NCBI GenBank assembly: GCA_035540675.1
Contig: DATLGB010000126.1
Coordinates: 1 to 9,549, forward strand
From: DATLGB01 sp035540675
GTDB lineage: Bacteria; Actinomycetota; Thermoleophilia; Solirubrobacterales; Solirubrobacteraceae
Direction of reading: 5' to 3'
DNA length: 9,549 nt
Positions 1-6,613 of this stretch are shown in pieces. Under the pieces are notes generated by a model. It had not been told where the DNA came from. It saw nothing but the letters and a program-made list of their open reading frames with translations, and did no database searches. Both the position numbers and the translations under genes were made by a program. Numbering within the stretch: the stretch's first letter is position 1; each line of letters begins with the position of its first letter.

Positions 1-67
1 CCAGCGCGTGCGCATCCGTGACCGACAGCGGCACCAACCGCAGCCGCTGCGTGTCGATCGCGTCCAA
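1..67 (-). CDS. GNAT-type N-acetyltransferase, N-terminal fragment (continues off left edge)
   Basis: Only the first 22 codons are inside the window. Read from a TTG start at 67-65 they give LDAIDTQRLRLVPLSVTDAH and then AL. This is the classic opening of acetyl-CoA-dependent GNAT acetyltransferases of the RimJ/RimL type (I-x-T-x-R-L-x-L-x-P-L followed by D-A). The TTG start is supported by a GGAGG Shine-Dalgarno sequence six bases upstream and by the absence of an in-frame ATG or GTG before it. A possible -10 box, TAGTGT, lies on the minus strand at 103-98, which would give a leader of about 25 nt. The gene diverges from the DUF72 gene across 56 bp. The catalytic core is outside the window, so the substrate cannot be guessed. 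The family call rests on the short N-terminal signature alone. Confidence 0.6.
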   Translation of the reverse strand, partial: MDAIDTQRLRLVPLSVTDAHAL

Positions 68-73
68 GATCGA

Positions 74-78
74 CCTCC
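74..78 (-). promoter_or_regulatory. Shine-Dalgarno GGAGG for the GNAT gene
   Basis: The plus strand reads CCTCC, which is GGAGG on the minus strand, six bases before a TTG codon. The site decides the start, because no ATG or GTG is available in that frame upstream. It also contrasts with the neighbouring genes, most of which have no visible ribosome binding site. Confidence 0.6.
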
Positions 79-109
79 GAGCCGTTCGCTTCCGCCGACA
101 CTAACCGGG

Positions 110-115
110 TACTCC
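110..115 (+). promoter_or_regulatory. possible -10 box (TACTCC) of a leaderless DUF72 transcript
   Basis: TACTCC lies eight bases before the ATG at 124 in the context GGGTACTCC. It keeps the TA of the TANNNT pattern seen at the other starts in this window but ends in C rather than T. There is no convincing -35 box and no Shine-Dalgarno sequence before the ATG. The call is weak alone and gains support only from the repeated pattern elsewhere. Confidence 0.3.
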
Positions 116-123
116 CTGCCCGA

Positions 124-1020
124 ATGGGCACATCGCTCGTCATCGGCACGTCGTCCTGGGCGGACCCGGGGTTCGTCGAGGAGTGGTACCCGCCGGGGCT
201 GCCGGCGCGCGACCGGCTGCCGTACTACGCCGTGCGCTTCGAGGGGGTGGAGGTCAACTCCACCTTCTACGCCGTGCCGGAACTGCGGACGGTGCGGCGC
301 TGGGCGGAGGTCACGCCGGCGCACTTCAGCTTCGACGTCAAGCTGCACCGGCTGCTGTCCCGCCACTCCGGCGGCGTCGACTCGCTGCCGCGCGAGCTGC
401 GCGACGGCGTCGAGACCACCGCACGCGGGCGCGTGCGCCTCGACCGCCGGCTCGAGGACGCCCTGCTCGACGCGACGCTCGCGGCGATCGAGCCGCTGGC
501 GGCCGCCGGGAAGCTGAGCGCGTTCCTGCTGCAGCTCACGCCCGGCTTCGCGCCGAAGACGCGGGAGCTGCGCGAGCTCGAGCCGATCGTCGAGCGCCTC
601 GCGCCGCATCCCGTGGCGATCGAGCTGCGCCACCGCGGATGGGTGGAGCCCGAGCGGTTGGAGCGAACGCTCGGCTGGTTCGAGGAGGCGGGCGCGGCGT
701 TCGTCTGCGTCGACGGGCCGCCCCCCGGCAAGCCGCTGACGATCATGCCGCCGGTCGACGCCGTCACGCACCCCGAGCTCGCCTACCTCCGCGCGCACGG
801 CCGCGACGCCGACGCCTACGTCAAGGGCCGCAGCGTCGCCGAGCGCTTCGCCTACCGCTACGGCGACGGCGAGCTGCGCGAGATCGCGCAGCGCGTGGAG
901 GCGCTGGCCGAGCAGGCCGGCCGCGTGCGGGTGCACTTCAACAACAACCGCGGCGACGACGCGCCGGTGGCGGCGGCGCGCTTCAAGGAGCTCCTGCCGG
1001 CGGAGGAGCGGGCGACCTAG
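124..1020 (+). CDS. DUF72 (YecE-like) TIM-barrel protein
   Basis: This 298-residue protein has the hallmarks of the DUF72 family, predicted TIM-barrel proteins of unknown biochemical role. Visible blocks are IGTSSWADPGFVEEWYP (residues 7-23), VEVNSTFYAVP (42-52, the family's N-S/T-F-Y signature), FSFDVKLHR (68-76), a QLTPGF strand near 140, an IELRHRGW strand near 170, and the C-terminal HFNNNRGDDAPVAA block (from 271), which corresponds to the usual F-N-N-D-x-x-G-x-A. The length fits the family. The ATG at 124 precedes the first conserved strand by only six residues and has no Shine-Dalgarno sequence, which agrees with a leaderless start. The stop TAG at 1018-1020 overlaps the stop of the convergent membrane-protein gene. 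No signal peptide or membrane segment is seen, so it should be cytoplasmic. The family call is secure; the function is unknown. Confidence 0.93.
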   Translation: MGTSLVIGTSSWADPGFVEEWYPPGLPARDRLPYYAVRFEGVEVNSTFYAVPELRTVRRWAEVTPAHFSFDVKLHRLLSRHSGGVDSLPRELRDGVETTARGRVRLDRRLEDALLDATLAAIEPLAAAGKLSAFLLQLTPGFAPKTRELRELEPIVERLAPHPVAIELRHRGWVEPERLERTLGWFEEAGAAFVCVDGPPPGKPLTIMPPVDAVTHPELAYLRAHGRDADAYVKGRSVAERFAYRYGDGELREIAQRVEALAEQAGRVRVHFNNNRGDDAPVAAARFKELLPAEERAT

Positions 1021-1634
1021 CCGCCGGCGCGCTTGGCCAGCGCGCGCTGCCGCGCCGCCTTCTGCCGCCGCCGGCCGACGATCGCCAGCACGCCGAGCGC
1101 GATGCAGACCAGCAGGAAGCCCCAGAAGATGCTCAGCCACGGGTCGAGGCCGCCGAACGGCAGCGCCACGAGCTGCACGACGCCCCAGCCCAGCGCCAGC
1201 AGGCCGATGACGAGCGCGAGCAGCAGCAGGACGCCGACCGCGCGGCGCCACAGCGGCGCGCTCGACCCGGGCGCGATCAGGCCCATGAAGCGCAGGGCGA
1301 GCAGCTGGCGGTTCGACGGCGGGGTCTGGCCGAGCTTCTCGGCCGCGGCCTTGAGGTCGTCGGGCCGGCGCTCGGCCAGCGCCAGCGACGCCTCGGCCAT
1401 CCGCCGCAGGTGCAGGCGCTCCTGCGGCCGCGCGGCGGCGATCGAGGCCCGGAAGTGCTCGCGCGCCGCCTTGGCGTCGTAGCGCTCGGCCGCGCGAGCC
1501 CCGAGGATCGCCTGCGCCGCCGAGCGGAAGCGGGTCTCCGCCAGCAGCTCCTCGTCGGACTTGGTCTCGAGCTGCTGCATCGCGGCCATCGCCGACTTGC
1601 TCTCCATGCGGATCTGGCGCTGCTTCGGCGGCAT
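1017..1634 (-). CDS. uncharacterised membrane protein, helical N-domain plus C-terminal two-helix hairpin
   Basis: The 205-residue product was not recognised as a named family. Residues 1-125 are charged and Ala/Glu/Arg-rich with helical periodicity (for example AAREHFRASIAAA and RMAEASLALAERRPDDLKAAAEKL), resembling a short TPR-like helical repeat region. Two strongly hydrophobic segments follow, at about 132-158 and 164-187, separated by a short FGGLDPW turn. A basic tail (RRRQKAARQRALAKRAGG) ends the protein, so by the positive-inside rule both ends should face the cytoplasm. The ATG at 1634 is preceded by TAGACT at a seven-base spacing and no Shine-Dalgarno sequence, indicating its own leaderless promoter. 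It lies 47 bp downstream of the enolase-like gene on the same strand, so it may also be read from there. An alternative start is the Met at residue 10. Strong third-position GC supports coding. Confidence 0.8.
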   Translation of the reverse strand: MPPKQRQIRMESKSAMAAMQQLETKSDEELLAETRFRSAAQAILGARAAERYDAKAAREHFRASIAAARPQERLHLRRMAEASLALAERRPDDLKAAAEKLGQTPPSNRQLLALRFMGLIAPGSSAPLWRRAVGVLLLLALVIGLLALGWGVVQLVALPFGGLDPWLSIFWGFLLVCIALGVLAIVGRRRQKAARQRALAKRAGG

Positions 1635-1641
1635 GGGCCGA

Positions 1642-1647
1642 AGTCTA
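1642..1647 (-). promoter_or_regulatory. -10 box TAGACT of a leaderless promoter for the membrane-protein gene
   Basis: On the minus strand the sequence reads GTAGACT, then seven bases, then the ATG at 1634. TAGACT fits TANNNT, and the A of the ATG falls where transcription would start. No -35 element or ribosome binding site is apparent. Confidence 0.45.
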
Positions 1648-1681
1648 CGCCAGCCGCGGCGGGCGCCCGAGCGGCCGCAGG

Positions 1682-2764
1682 TCAGGTCCCGGAGGCCCGG
1701 CGCGCGAACCCGGCGGCCGCCGGAGCCGGGTCCAGCGGGCTCACCGGCAGGCCCGTGCGCGGGAACTCCGGCTGGTCCCAGCCGGCCGGCGCGACGTCGT
1801 TGGGCCCGTCCGGGTGGAACATCGCGGCGAGCAGCTGGATCTGCCCGCGGCCGGGCCCGAGCTCCGCCTGGCCGCCGCCGTAGAGCGTGATGCCCTGCCG
1901 CTCGCAGAAGTCGTAGAAGTCCAGCAGCGCGGACACCGGGCCGAAGCGCGAGGGCTTGCTGTTGAGGCCGCGCGGGCGGAAGGCGAGACGCTCCACGTCG
2001 GCGACGGAGTGGATCGGCGCGTCCCAGGTGATGCGGTCGCGGTGCGGCTCGAGCGCGGCGTCGGCGTCGGGGACGGCGAGGTCGGGGTCCTCCAGCCACG
2101 CCGCCGGGAAGGCCTCGGCGCAGCGGGCGTACAGGACGGGATCGGTGTCGACGTCGACCGACGTCCCCTTGTAGGCGCCCTTGAAGTCGATCACGTCGAC
2201 GGAGCCGGTCGCGGCCAGCTCGGCGATCAGGGCCTCGCTCCAGGTCGGCTCGGCGTCGAGCTTGTAGCGGACGTCGCCGTAGGCGGCGATGCGCTCGAGC
2301 ACGCCGGCGGCGCTGGGTGGATCGCCGAGCCGCAGCGACACGCCGAAGGTCAGCGGCCGCGGCTCGCGCTCGAGCACGGCGTGCAACGGCAGGCCGGCCT
2401 GCCGCAGGCCCAGGTCGAGCGCGGCCGACTCGATGGCCCAGCGGCGGTAGTGCCGGTAGGTCGGCATGCCGGGGTCGCGGCCGTAGAAGAGGTCGAGGCC
2501 CTCGAGGTGGCGCGAGAGCTCGTCGAGCGTCCAGTCGCCGGCGAGGTCGAGCACCGGGCCGACGGCGTGCTGGTGCGTCTGGTCGTCCTCGTCCCAGCAG
2601 ACGTCCTCGCCGACGCCGGTCTCGCCGCCGCCGGACAGCCGGAAGACCGTGGTGCGCCGCGTCCACTCGGGCCCGGCCGGCCGCGCCAGCGGCTCGAGCT
2701 CGTAGGCCTCTATGCGCACGGCCAGGCCCGCGACGCGGTCGTAGGTGCGGGCGCCGGTGGTCAT
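1682..2764 (-). CDS. enolase-superfamily (mandelate racemase / muconate lactonizing enzyme-like) protein
   Basis: The 360-residue product shows the ordered barrel motifs of the enolase superfamily, whose members bind Mg2+ and abstract a proton alpha to a carboxylate. In order they are: RYKLDAE (K168, D170) at the position of the usual K-x-K; VIDFKGAYKG (D193), a candidate first metal ligand; AAWLEDPDL (E225), the second; ITWDAPIHS (D248), the third; LNSKPSRFG (K270), the candidate opposite-face lysine; and a late LYGGGQAELGPGRGQIQ block (295-311). The N-terminal 130 residues look like the capping domain. The second lysine of K-x-K appears to be aspartate, so the chemistry may differ from the racemase or OSBS type. 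Residue assignments are by eye, without a structural alignment. The ATG at 2764 has a GATACT -10-like box seven bases upstream and no Shine-Dalgarno sequence. The protein is probably cytoplasmic. The substrate is unknown. Confidence 0.85.
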   Translation of the reverse strand: MTTGARTYDRVAGLAVRIEAYELEPLARPAGPEWTRRTTVFRLSGGGETGVGEDVCWDEDDQTHQHAVGPVLDLAGDWTLDELSRHLEGLDLFYGRDPGMPTYRHYRRWAIESAALDLGLRQAGLPLHAVLEREPRPLTFGVSLRLGDPPSAAGVLERIAAYGDVRYKLDAEPTWSEALIAELAATGSVDVIDFKGAYKGTSVDVDTDPVLYARCAEAFPAAWLEDPDLAVPDADAALEPHRDRITWDAPIHSVADVERLAFRPRGLNSKPSRFGPVSALLDFYDFCERQGITLYGGGQAELGPGRGQIQLLAAMFHPDGPNDVAPAGWDQPEFPRTGLPVSPLDPAPAAAGFARRASGT

Positions 2765-2771
2765 GCGCGGC

Positions 2772-2777
2772 AGTATC
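2772..2777 (-). promoter_or_regulatory. -10-like box GATACT of a leaderless promoter for the enolase-like gene
   Basis: The minus strand reads GGGATACT, then seven bases, then the ATG at 2764. GATACT matches TATAAT at four of six positions. It lies inside a 41-bp divergent spacer shared with the promoter of the DUF2298 gene, so the two promoters must overlap upstream. Confidence 0.45.
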
Positions 2778-2793
2778 CCGCCTGTCCCGTGGT

Positions 2794-2799
2794 TACGCT
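2794..2799 (+). promoter_or_regulatory. -10 box TACGCT of a leaderless promoter for the DUF2298 gene
   Basis: TACGCT (TANNNT) lies six bases before the GTG start at 2806, in the context GGTTACGCT. No -35 box and no Shine-Dalgarno sequence are present. The element helps choose GTG 2806 as the start, because everything upstream in that frame is antisense to the enolase-like gene. Confidence 0.5.
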
Positions 2800-2805
2800 C
2801 GCGCG

Positions 2806-5001
2806 GTGACGGAGACCCTGCGCGTGCTGGTCCTGCTCGAGGTGCTCGGCCTCGCGGCGCTGCCGCTGGCGGCGCGCGCGCTCGGGCGGCTGCCCGGCGC
2901 CGGCCTCGGCTTCGCGAAGGTGCTCGGGCTGCTGCTCGTCGCGTGGCTGGTGTGGCTGGCCGGCTCGCTCGGCGTCCCCAACGGCAGCGGCCTCGCGATC
3001 GGCGCGGCGCTGGTGCTCGCGCTGCTGGGCGCCGCGGTGTGGCGGCTCGGCCGCCGGGCGGAGGCCGACCCCTTCCGGCGGCGCCTGTGGATCGCCAGCG
3101 AGGTCGTGTTCGCGCTGGCCTTCCTCGGCGGCGCCCTCTACATGGCGCTCAGCCCCGACGTGTGGGGCACCGAGAAGCCGATGGACATGATGCTCGTCAA
3201 CGCCACGATCGTCAGCGACTCCTACCCGCCGCACGACCCGTGGCTGTCGGGCGAGCAGCTCAACTACTACTACCTGGGCCAGCTCATGGCCGGGCTGCTG
3301 ATCAGGCTGACGGCCGTCGAGCCGTCCGCGGGCTACAACCTCGCGATGGCCGCGGTGTTCGCCCTGTCGGCGACGGCCGCCTTCGCGCTGGGCTCGACGC
3401 TCGCCGAGGCGGCGCGCCGGCAGGGGCTGGCGATCAGGCGCCCGCTGGCGGCCGGCGCGAGCACCGTCGTGCTGCTGCTGCTGATCGGCAACCTGCGCGG
3501 CGGCTGGGCCGCGCTCACCCACAGCGGCGGCGCCGGCGCCTTCGACTGGTTCGCGCAGTCGCGCGTGATCCCGGACACGATCAACGAGTTCCCGCTCTTC
3601 TCGTTCGTGGTGGGCGACCTGCACGCCCACGTGATCGCGCTGCCGCTGACGCTGCTCGCGCTCGCCTTCACCGCGCAGGCGGCGCTGGCGGGGCCGCCGC
3701 GGCTGCTGCGCCTGCGCGGGTGGTGGGAGACCTTCTGCGCGGCCCTGTCGATCGGGATCCTCTACGCCGTCAACTCGTGGTCGTGGCCGGTCGCCGCGGG
3801 ACTGCTCGCCGCCGCGATCGCGGTCTGGCTGCGCGATCCGCAGGCGCGGCGCCGGCGCGGGCGCGCGATCGCGTGGGGCGCCGCCGTCGTCGGGGGCGGG
3901 ATCGTGCTCGTGCTGCCCTTCCTGCTCGAGTTCGACCCGAACGCGCGCGGCATCGGTGTAGTCGGCCGGCGCGAGTCGCTGGGCGCCTTCGCCGGCCATC
4001 ACGCCGAGATGTACGGCGCGCTGGCCTGGATCCTCGGCGGCCTCTACCTGGCCCGCCTGATCGGGGCCCGCCACCCGGCGCGCGTGCTCGTCTTCGGCAC
4101 GACCGGCGGGATCGTCGCGGTCGCCCTGCTGTCGGCGGCGGACCTGGCCGGCGCCGCGCTCGTGGTCGCGGCGGCGGGGGTGGCGCTGCACGCCGCGTTC
4201 AGCCGGGCGCTGCCCGCGGCCGAGCGCGTCACGTGGTTGCTGGTGGCCGGTGGCCTCGCGTGCATCGCGGGACCCGAGCTGCTGTACGTGCGCGACGAGT
4301 TCGACGAGACCCGCTTCGTCCGCATGAACACCATCTTCAAGATGGGCTACCAGGCCTGGATCCTGCTCGCGGTGGCGGGCGGGGTCGCGGTCGCGGTCGC
4401 GCCGCGGCGGCTGCCGAGGCTGCCGCGGCTGCTGTGGGCGATCGGCGCCGCAGGCCTGGTGGCGGTGTCGGCGGCCTACGCCGTGACCGGCTCGGCGGCC
4501 CGCAAGGCGGGGATCGCCGACGTCCCGCGCCTCGACGGGCGATCGTGGCTGGCCCGCACCTCTCCCGGCGACATCGCGGCGATCGACTGGCTGCGCGACC
4601 GGGCACGCGGCGAGGCGGTCCTGCTCGAGGCGGTCGGCGACGACTACAGCCCGTTCGGCAACGCCCGCATGTCGACCTACACGGGCCGGCCGACGGTCCT
4701 GGGCTGGCAGGGCCACGAGCTGCAGTGGAGCCACGACGTCGGCAGCCGGCGAGCGGACGTCGAGACGATGTACCGCTCGGGCGACGCCGCCGTTGTGCGC
4801 GGGCTGCTCGAGCGCTACCGCGTCGAGTACGCCGTGCTCGGACCGCTCGAGCGGACGACGTACGGCGAGGGTGGGGCGCTCGCGTCGCTCGGGCGCCGCG
4901 TCTTCGAGCGCGACGGCACCGCCATCTACGCGTACGACCCGCCGCCGCCGCGCCGGGAGCGGCGAGAGCCGAAGCGCCCGCCGGCGCTCGGCGGGTCGTG
5001 A
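2806..5001 (+). CDS. DUF2298 family ('YYY') polytopic membrane protein, putative glycan/lipid-linked sugar function
   Basis: The 731-residue product starts at GTG. The open frame reaches back to 2317, but that part is Arg-rich shadow sequence antisense to the enolase-like gene. The protein has roughly a dozen hydrophobic segments, the first at about residues 5-26, 36-57, 61-80 and 94-117. It carries the family signatures: WGTEKPMDM (120-128), PPHDPWLSGEQLNYYYLGQ (141-159, containing the eponymous YYY), GDLHAH (270-275), FDETRF (499-504) and MNTIFKMGYQAW (507-518). A soluble C-terminal region follows from about 590 (IDWLRDRARG, then a stretch with ARMSTYTGRPTVLGWQGHE), and probably faces outside. 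DUF2298/TIGR03662 proteins are large membrane proteins of Chloroflexi, Actinobacteria and archaea, often found beside Agl23-like proteins and thought to work in protein or lipid glycosylation; the exact reaction is unproven. Its stop is four bases from that of the convergent Agl23-like gene. Confidence 0.93.
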   Translation: MTETLRVLVLLEVLGLAALPLAARALGRLPGAGLGFAKVLGLLLVAWLVWLAGSLGVPNGSGLAIGAALVLALLGAAVWRLGRRAEADPFRRRLWIASEVVFALAFLGGALYMALSPDVWGTEKPMDMMLVNATIVSDSYPPHDPWLSGEQLNYYYLGQLMAGLLIRLTAVEPSAGYNLAMAAVFALSATAAFALGSTLAEAARRQGLAIRRPLAAGASTVVLLLLIGNLRGGWAALTHSGGAGAFDWFAQSRVIPDTINEFPLFSFVVGDLHAHVIALPLTLLALAFTAQAALAGPPRLLRLRGWWETFCAALSIGILYAVNSWSWPVAAGLLAAAIAVWLRDPQARRRRGRAIAWGAAVVGGGIVLVLPFLLEFDPNARGIGVVGRRESLGAFAGHHAEMYGALAWILGGLYLARLIGARHPARVLVFGTTGGIVAVALLSAADLAGAALVVAAAGVALHAAFSRALPAAERVTWLLVAGGLACIAGPELLYVRDEFDETRFVRMNTIFKMGYQAWILLAVAGGVAVAVAPRRLPRLPRLLWAIGAAGLVAVSAAYAVTGSAARKAGIADVPRLDGRSWLARTSPGDIAAIDWLRDRARGEAVLLEAVGDDYSPFGNARMSTYTGRPTVLGWQGHELQWSHDVGSRRADVETMYRSGDAAVVRGLLERYRVEYAVLGPLERTTYGEGGALASLGRRVFERDGTAIYAYDPPPPRRERREPKRPPALGGS

Positions 5002-5005
5002 CGGC

Positions 5006-6613
5006 TCAGCCGCCGGCCAGGTCGCGGCGCACGTAGAGCCACTCGGGCATGCCGCCCGTGGGGTTCCACGTCCGCCGGTGCACGAACCAGTCCAGCCAGG
5101 CCTCCGGGTCGAACTTGCGGTCCCAGTCGCGCACCCACCAGACCCGGAAGCGGAAGCGCCGCCCGTCGTACGCGGCGAGCTCGGGCAGCAGCGCCGACCG
5201 GGCCTGCTCGGTCATCACCAGCACCTGCGTCTCCGGGACGTAGCCCGGGGTCGTCATGTCGATGTAGCCCACGCCGAGGTGGCGGAAGTACCAGGCATAG
5301 GGGAAGGTCGCGCCCTGTCCGGAGTCGACGGTGACCGTGACGCCACGCCCGCCGCGCGCGCGGGCGCGGCGGTCGAGCGCGAGGACCTCGTCGGCGACCT
5401 CCTTGACGTCCTGCGAGGACTGCGTGGAGACGAGCCACTCGCGGGGGTCGACCGGGTGCTTGGCGTTGACGAGGAAGGAGGCGTAGCTCGTGTAGGCCAG
5501 GCAGGCGGCGAGGACCACGGCGCCGAGGGCGCGGGCCGCCTTCGTCGGCGCCCGCAGCACCGCCTGCGCGCCGACGCCGGCGAGCAGGATCATCGGCATC
5601 AGCGGGTGCATGGCCAGCCACGCGAACTTCTCCGCCGCGATCGAGTAGACGACCAGCGAGGCGAAGGAGAAGTAGACGAGGAACGCGTGCAGCAGCGTGA
5701 GCCGGTCGAGCACGGCGACCGTCCCCAGCGCCGCCAGCAGCAGCACCGGCCACTCCTCGCCGAAGAGCACCGCGATGTGGAAGTACCACGGTTCGCCGCC
5801 GCGGCCGACGCCCTGCTGCTCGTGCCAGTACTTCAGGCCGTCGATCAGGCCGGCCCGCAGGCCCGGCAGATCGGTCAGGAAGACCGTGAACATCAGCGCG
5901 AAGGTGACCCAGAAGGCCGCGAAGCCGTACGCCCACGGCACCCAGCCGACGGCGCTGACGCTGCGCACGAGCGGCGCGTCGCGCCAGCCCGTGCCGCGGC
6001 TGCGCGCCAGCAGGACCTGCACGGCGAGGGCACCGGCGAAGAAGATCGTCAGCAGGCCCGACGTGATGAACGTCGACTCCTTCGTGGCGAACGCCAGCGC
6101 CAGCAGCACCCCGATGATCGCCGGCCCGCCCGCCCGCGGGCGGTCGAGGAAGCGGAAGATCGCGATGATCAGGCCGAGGTTGAGCGCCGCGACGTAGATG
6201 TCCTCGCGGGCGAAGCGCGAGAAGTACAGGAAGGTCGGCCCGATCGCGAACAGCAACGCGGCGACGAACGCTGCGGGGCGGCCGATCTGCCGGCGCATCA
6301 GGTAGGGGAGGGCGACGACGACCGTGCCCATCAGCGCAGGGGCCAGGCGCGCCGTGAAGTCCGAGTCTCCGAGCACCACGTAGGCGAGCGCGGTCAGGTA
6401 GAAGCGCAGCGGCCCGTGCAGGAGCGGGTTGTACGAGTAGTCGCCGCGCTCGGCGAACACCCACGAGAAGTAGGCGTCCTGGCTCTCGTCGTGGTGGAAC
6501 GGCCGCGCGCCGAGGTCGTAGAGCCGCAGGCCGAGCGCCAGCGCCACGACCGCGAGGTGGGCGTACAGCTCGCCCCGCGGGCGGTCGGCGATCCAGGTCT
6601 TCAGGCGCGTCAT
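5006..6613 (-). CDS. Agl23/TIGR03663-type GT-C (GT39-like) membrane glycosyltransferase
   Basis: The 535-residue polytopic protein has the layout of GT-C glycosyltransferases, which take the sugar from a polyprenyl-phosphate donor outside the membrane. After an N-terminal hydrophobic helix comes RPFHHDES (38-45), placing the acidic D42-E43 pair at the start of the first outer loop, where GT-C enzymes have their catalytic Asp. YNPLLHGPLRFY (61-72) follows. Later blocks are a SRFAREDIYVAALNL stretch near 130-145, EKFAWLAMHPLMPMILLAG near 325-343, and a soluble C-terminal part with PYAWYFRHLGVGYIDM (near 437) and a closing RTWNPTGGMPEWLYVRRDL. These match the family named 'flippase activity-associated protein Agl23'. 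Its ATG overlaps the stop of the UPF0104 gene as ATGA (6613-6610), with no separate Shine-Dalgarno sequence, so translation is probably coupled. Acceptor and donor are unknown. Confidence 0.9.
   Translation of the reverse strand: MTRLKTWIADRPRGELYAHLAVVALALGLRLYDLGARPFHHDESQDAYFSWVFAERGDYSYNPLLHGPLRFYLTALAYVVLGDSDFTARLAPALMGTVVVALPYLMRRQIGRPAAFVAALLFAIGPTFLYFSRFAREDIYVAALNLGLIIAIFRFLDRPRAGGPAIIGVLLALAFATKESTFITSGLLTIFFAGALAVQVLLARSRGTGWRDAPLVRSVSAVGWVPWAYGFAAFWVTFALMFTVFLTDLPGLRAGLIDGLKYWHEQQGVGRGGEPWYFHIAVLFGEEWPVLLLAALGTVAVLDRLTLLHAFLVYFSFASLVVYSIAAEKFAWLAMHPLMPMILLAGVGAQAVLRAPTKAARALGAVVLAACLAYTSYASFLVNAKHPVDPREWLVSTQSSQDVKEVADEVLALDRRARARGGRGVTVTVDSGQGATFPYAWYFRHLGVGYIDMTTPGYVPETQVLVMTEQARSALLPELAAYDGRRFRFRVWWVRDWDRKFDPEAWLDWFVHRRTWNPTGGMPEWLYVRRDLAGG

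Noticed and set aside
183..1883. Long plus-strand open frame across DUF72 and the convergent minus-strand genes
   Set aside because: Its translation is Arg/Ala/Pro-rich low-complexity sequence, and it is an alternative frame of DUF72 and antisense to two recognised genes. Such frames stay open because of the high GC content.
2317..2805. Upstream extension of the DUF2298 frame
   Set aside because: The extra 163 codons are Arg-rich and entirely antisense to the enolase-like gene until the divergent spacer. GTG 2806 with its -10 box is the sensible start.
4381..4400. GGTCGC tandem repeat-like stretch
   Set aside because: It simply encodes alternating Val-Ala in a membrane helix of the DUF2298 protein. 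It is too short and too coding-constrained to be a meaningful repeat.
2761..4734. Minus-strand 657-codon open frame opposite DUF2298
   Set aside because: It is a Gln/Arg/Asp-rich shadow with no domain signatures, opposite a confidently identified membrane protein.
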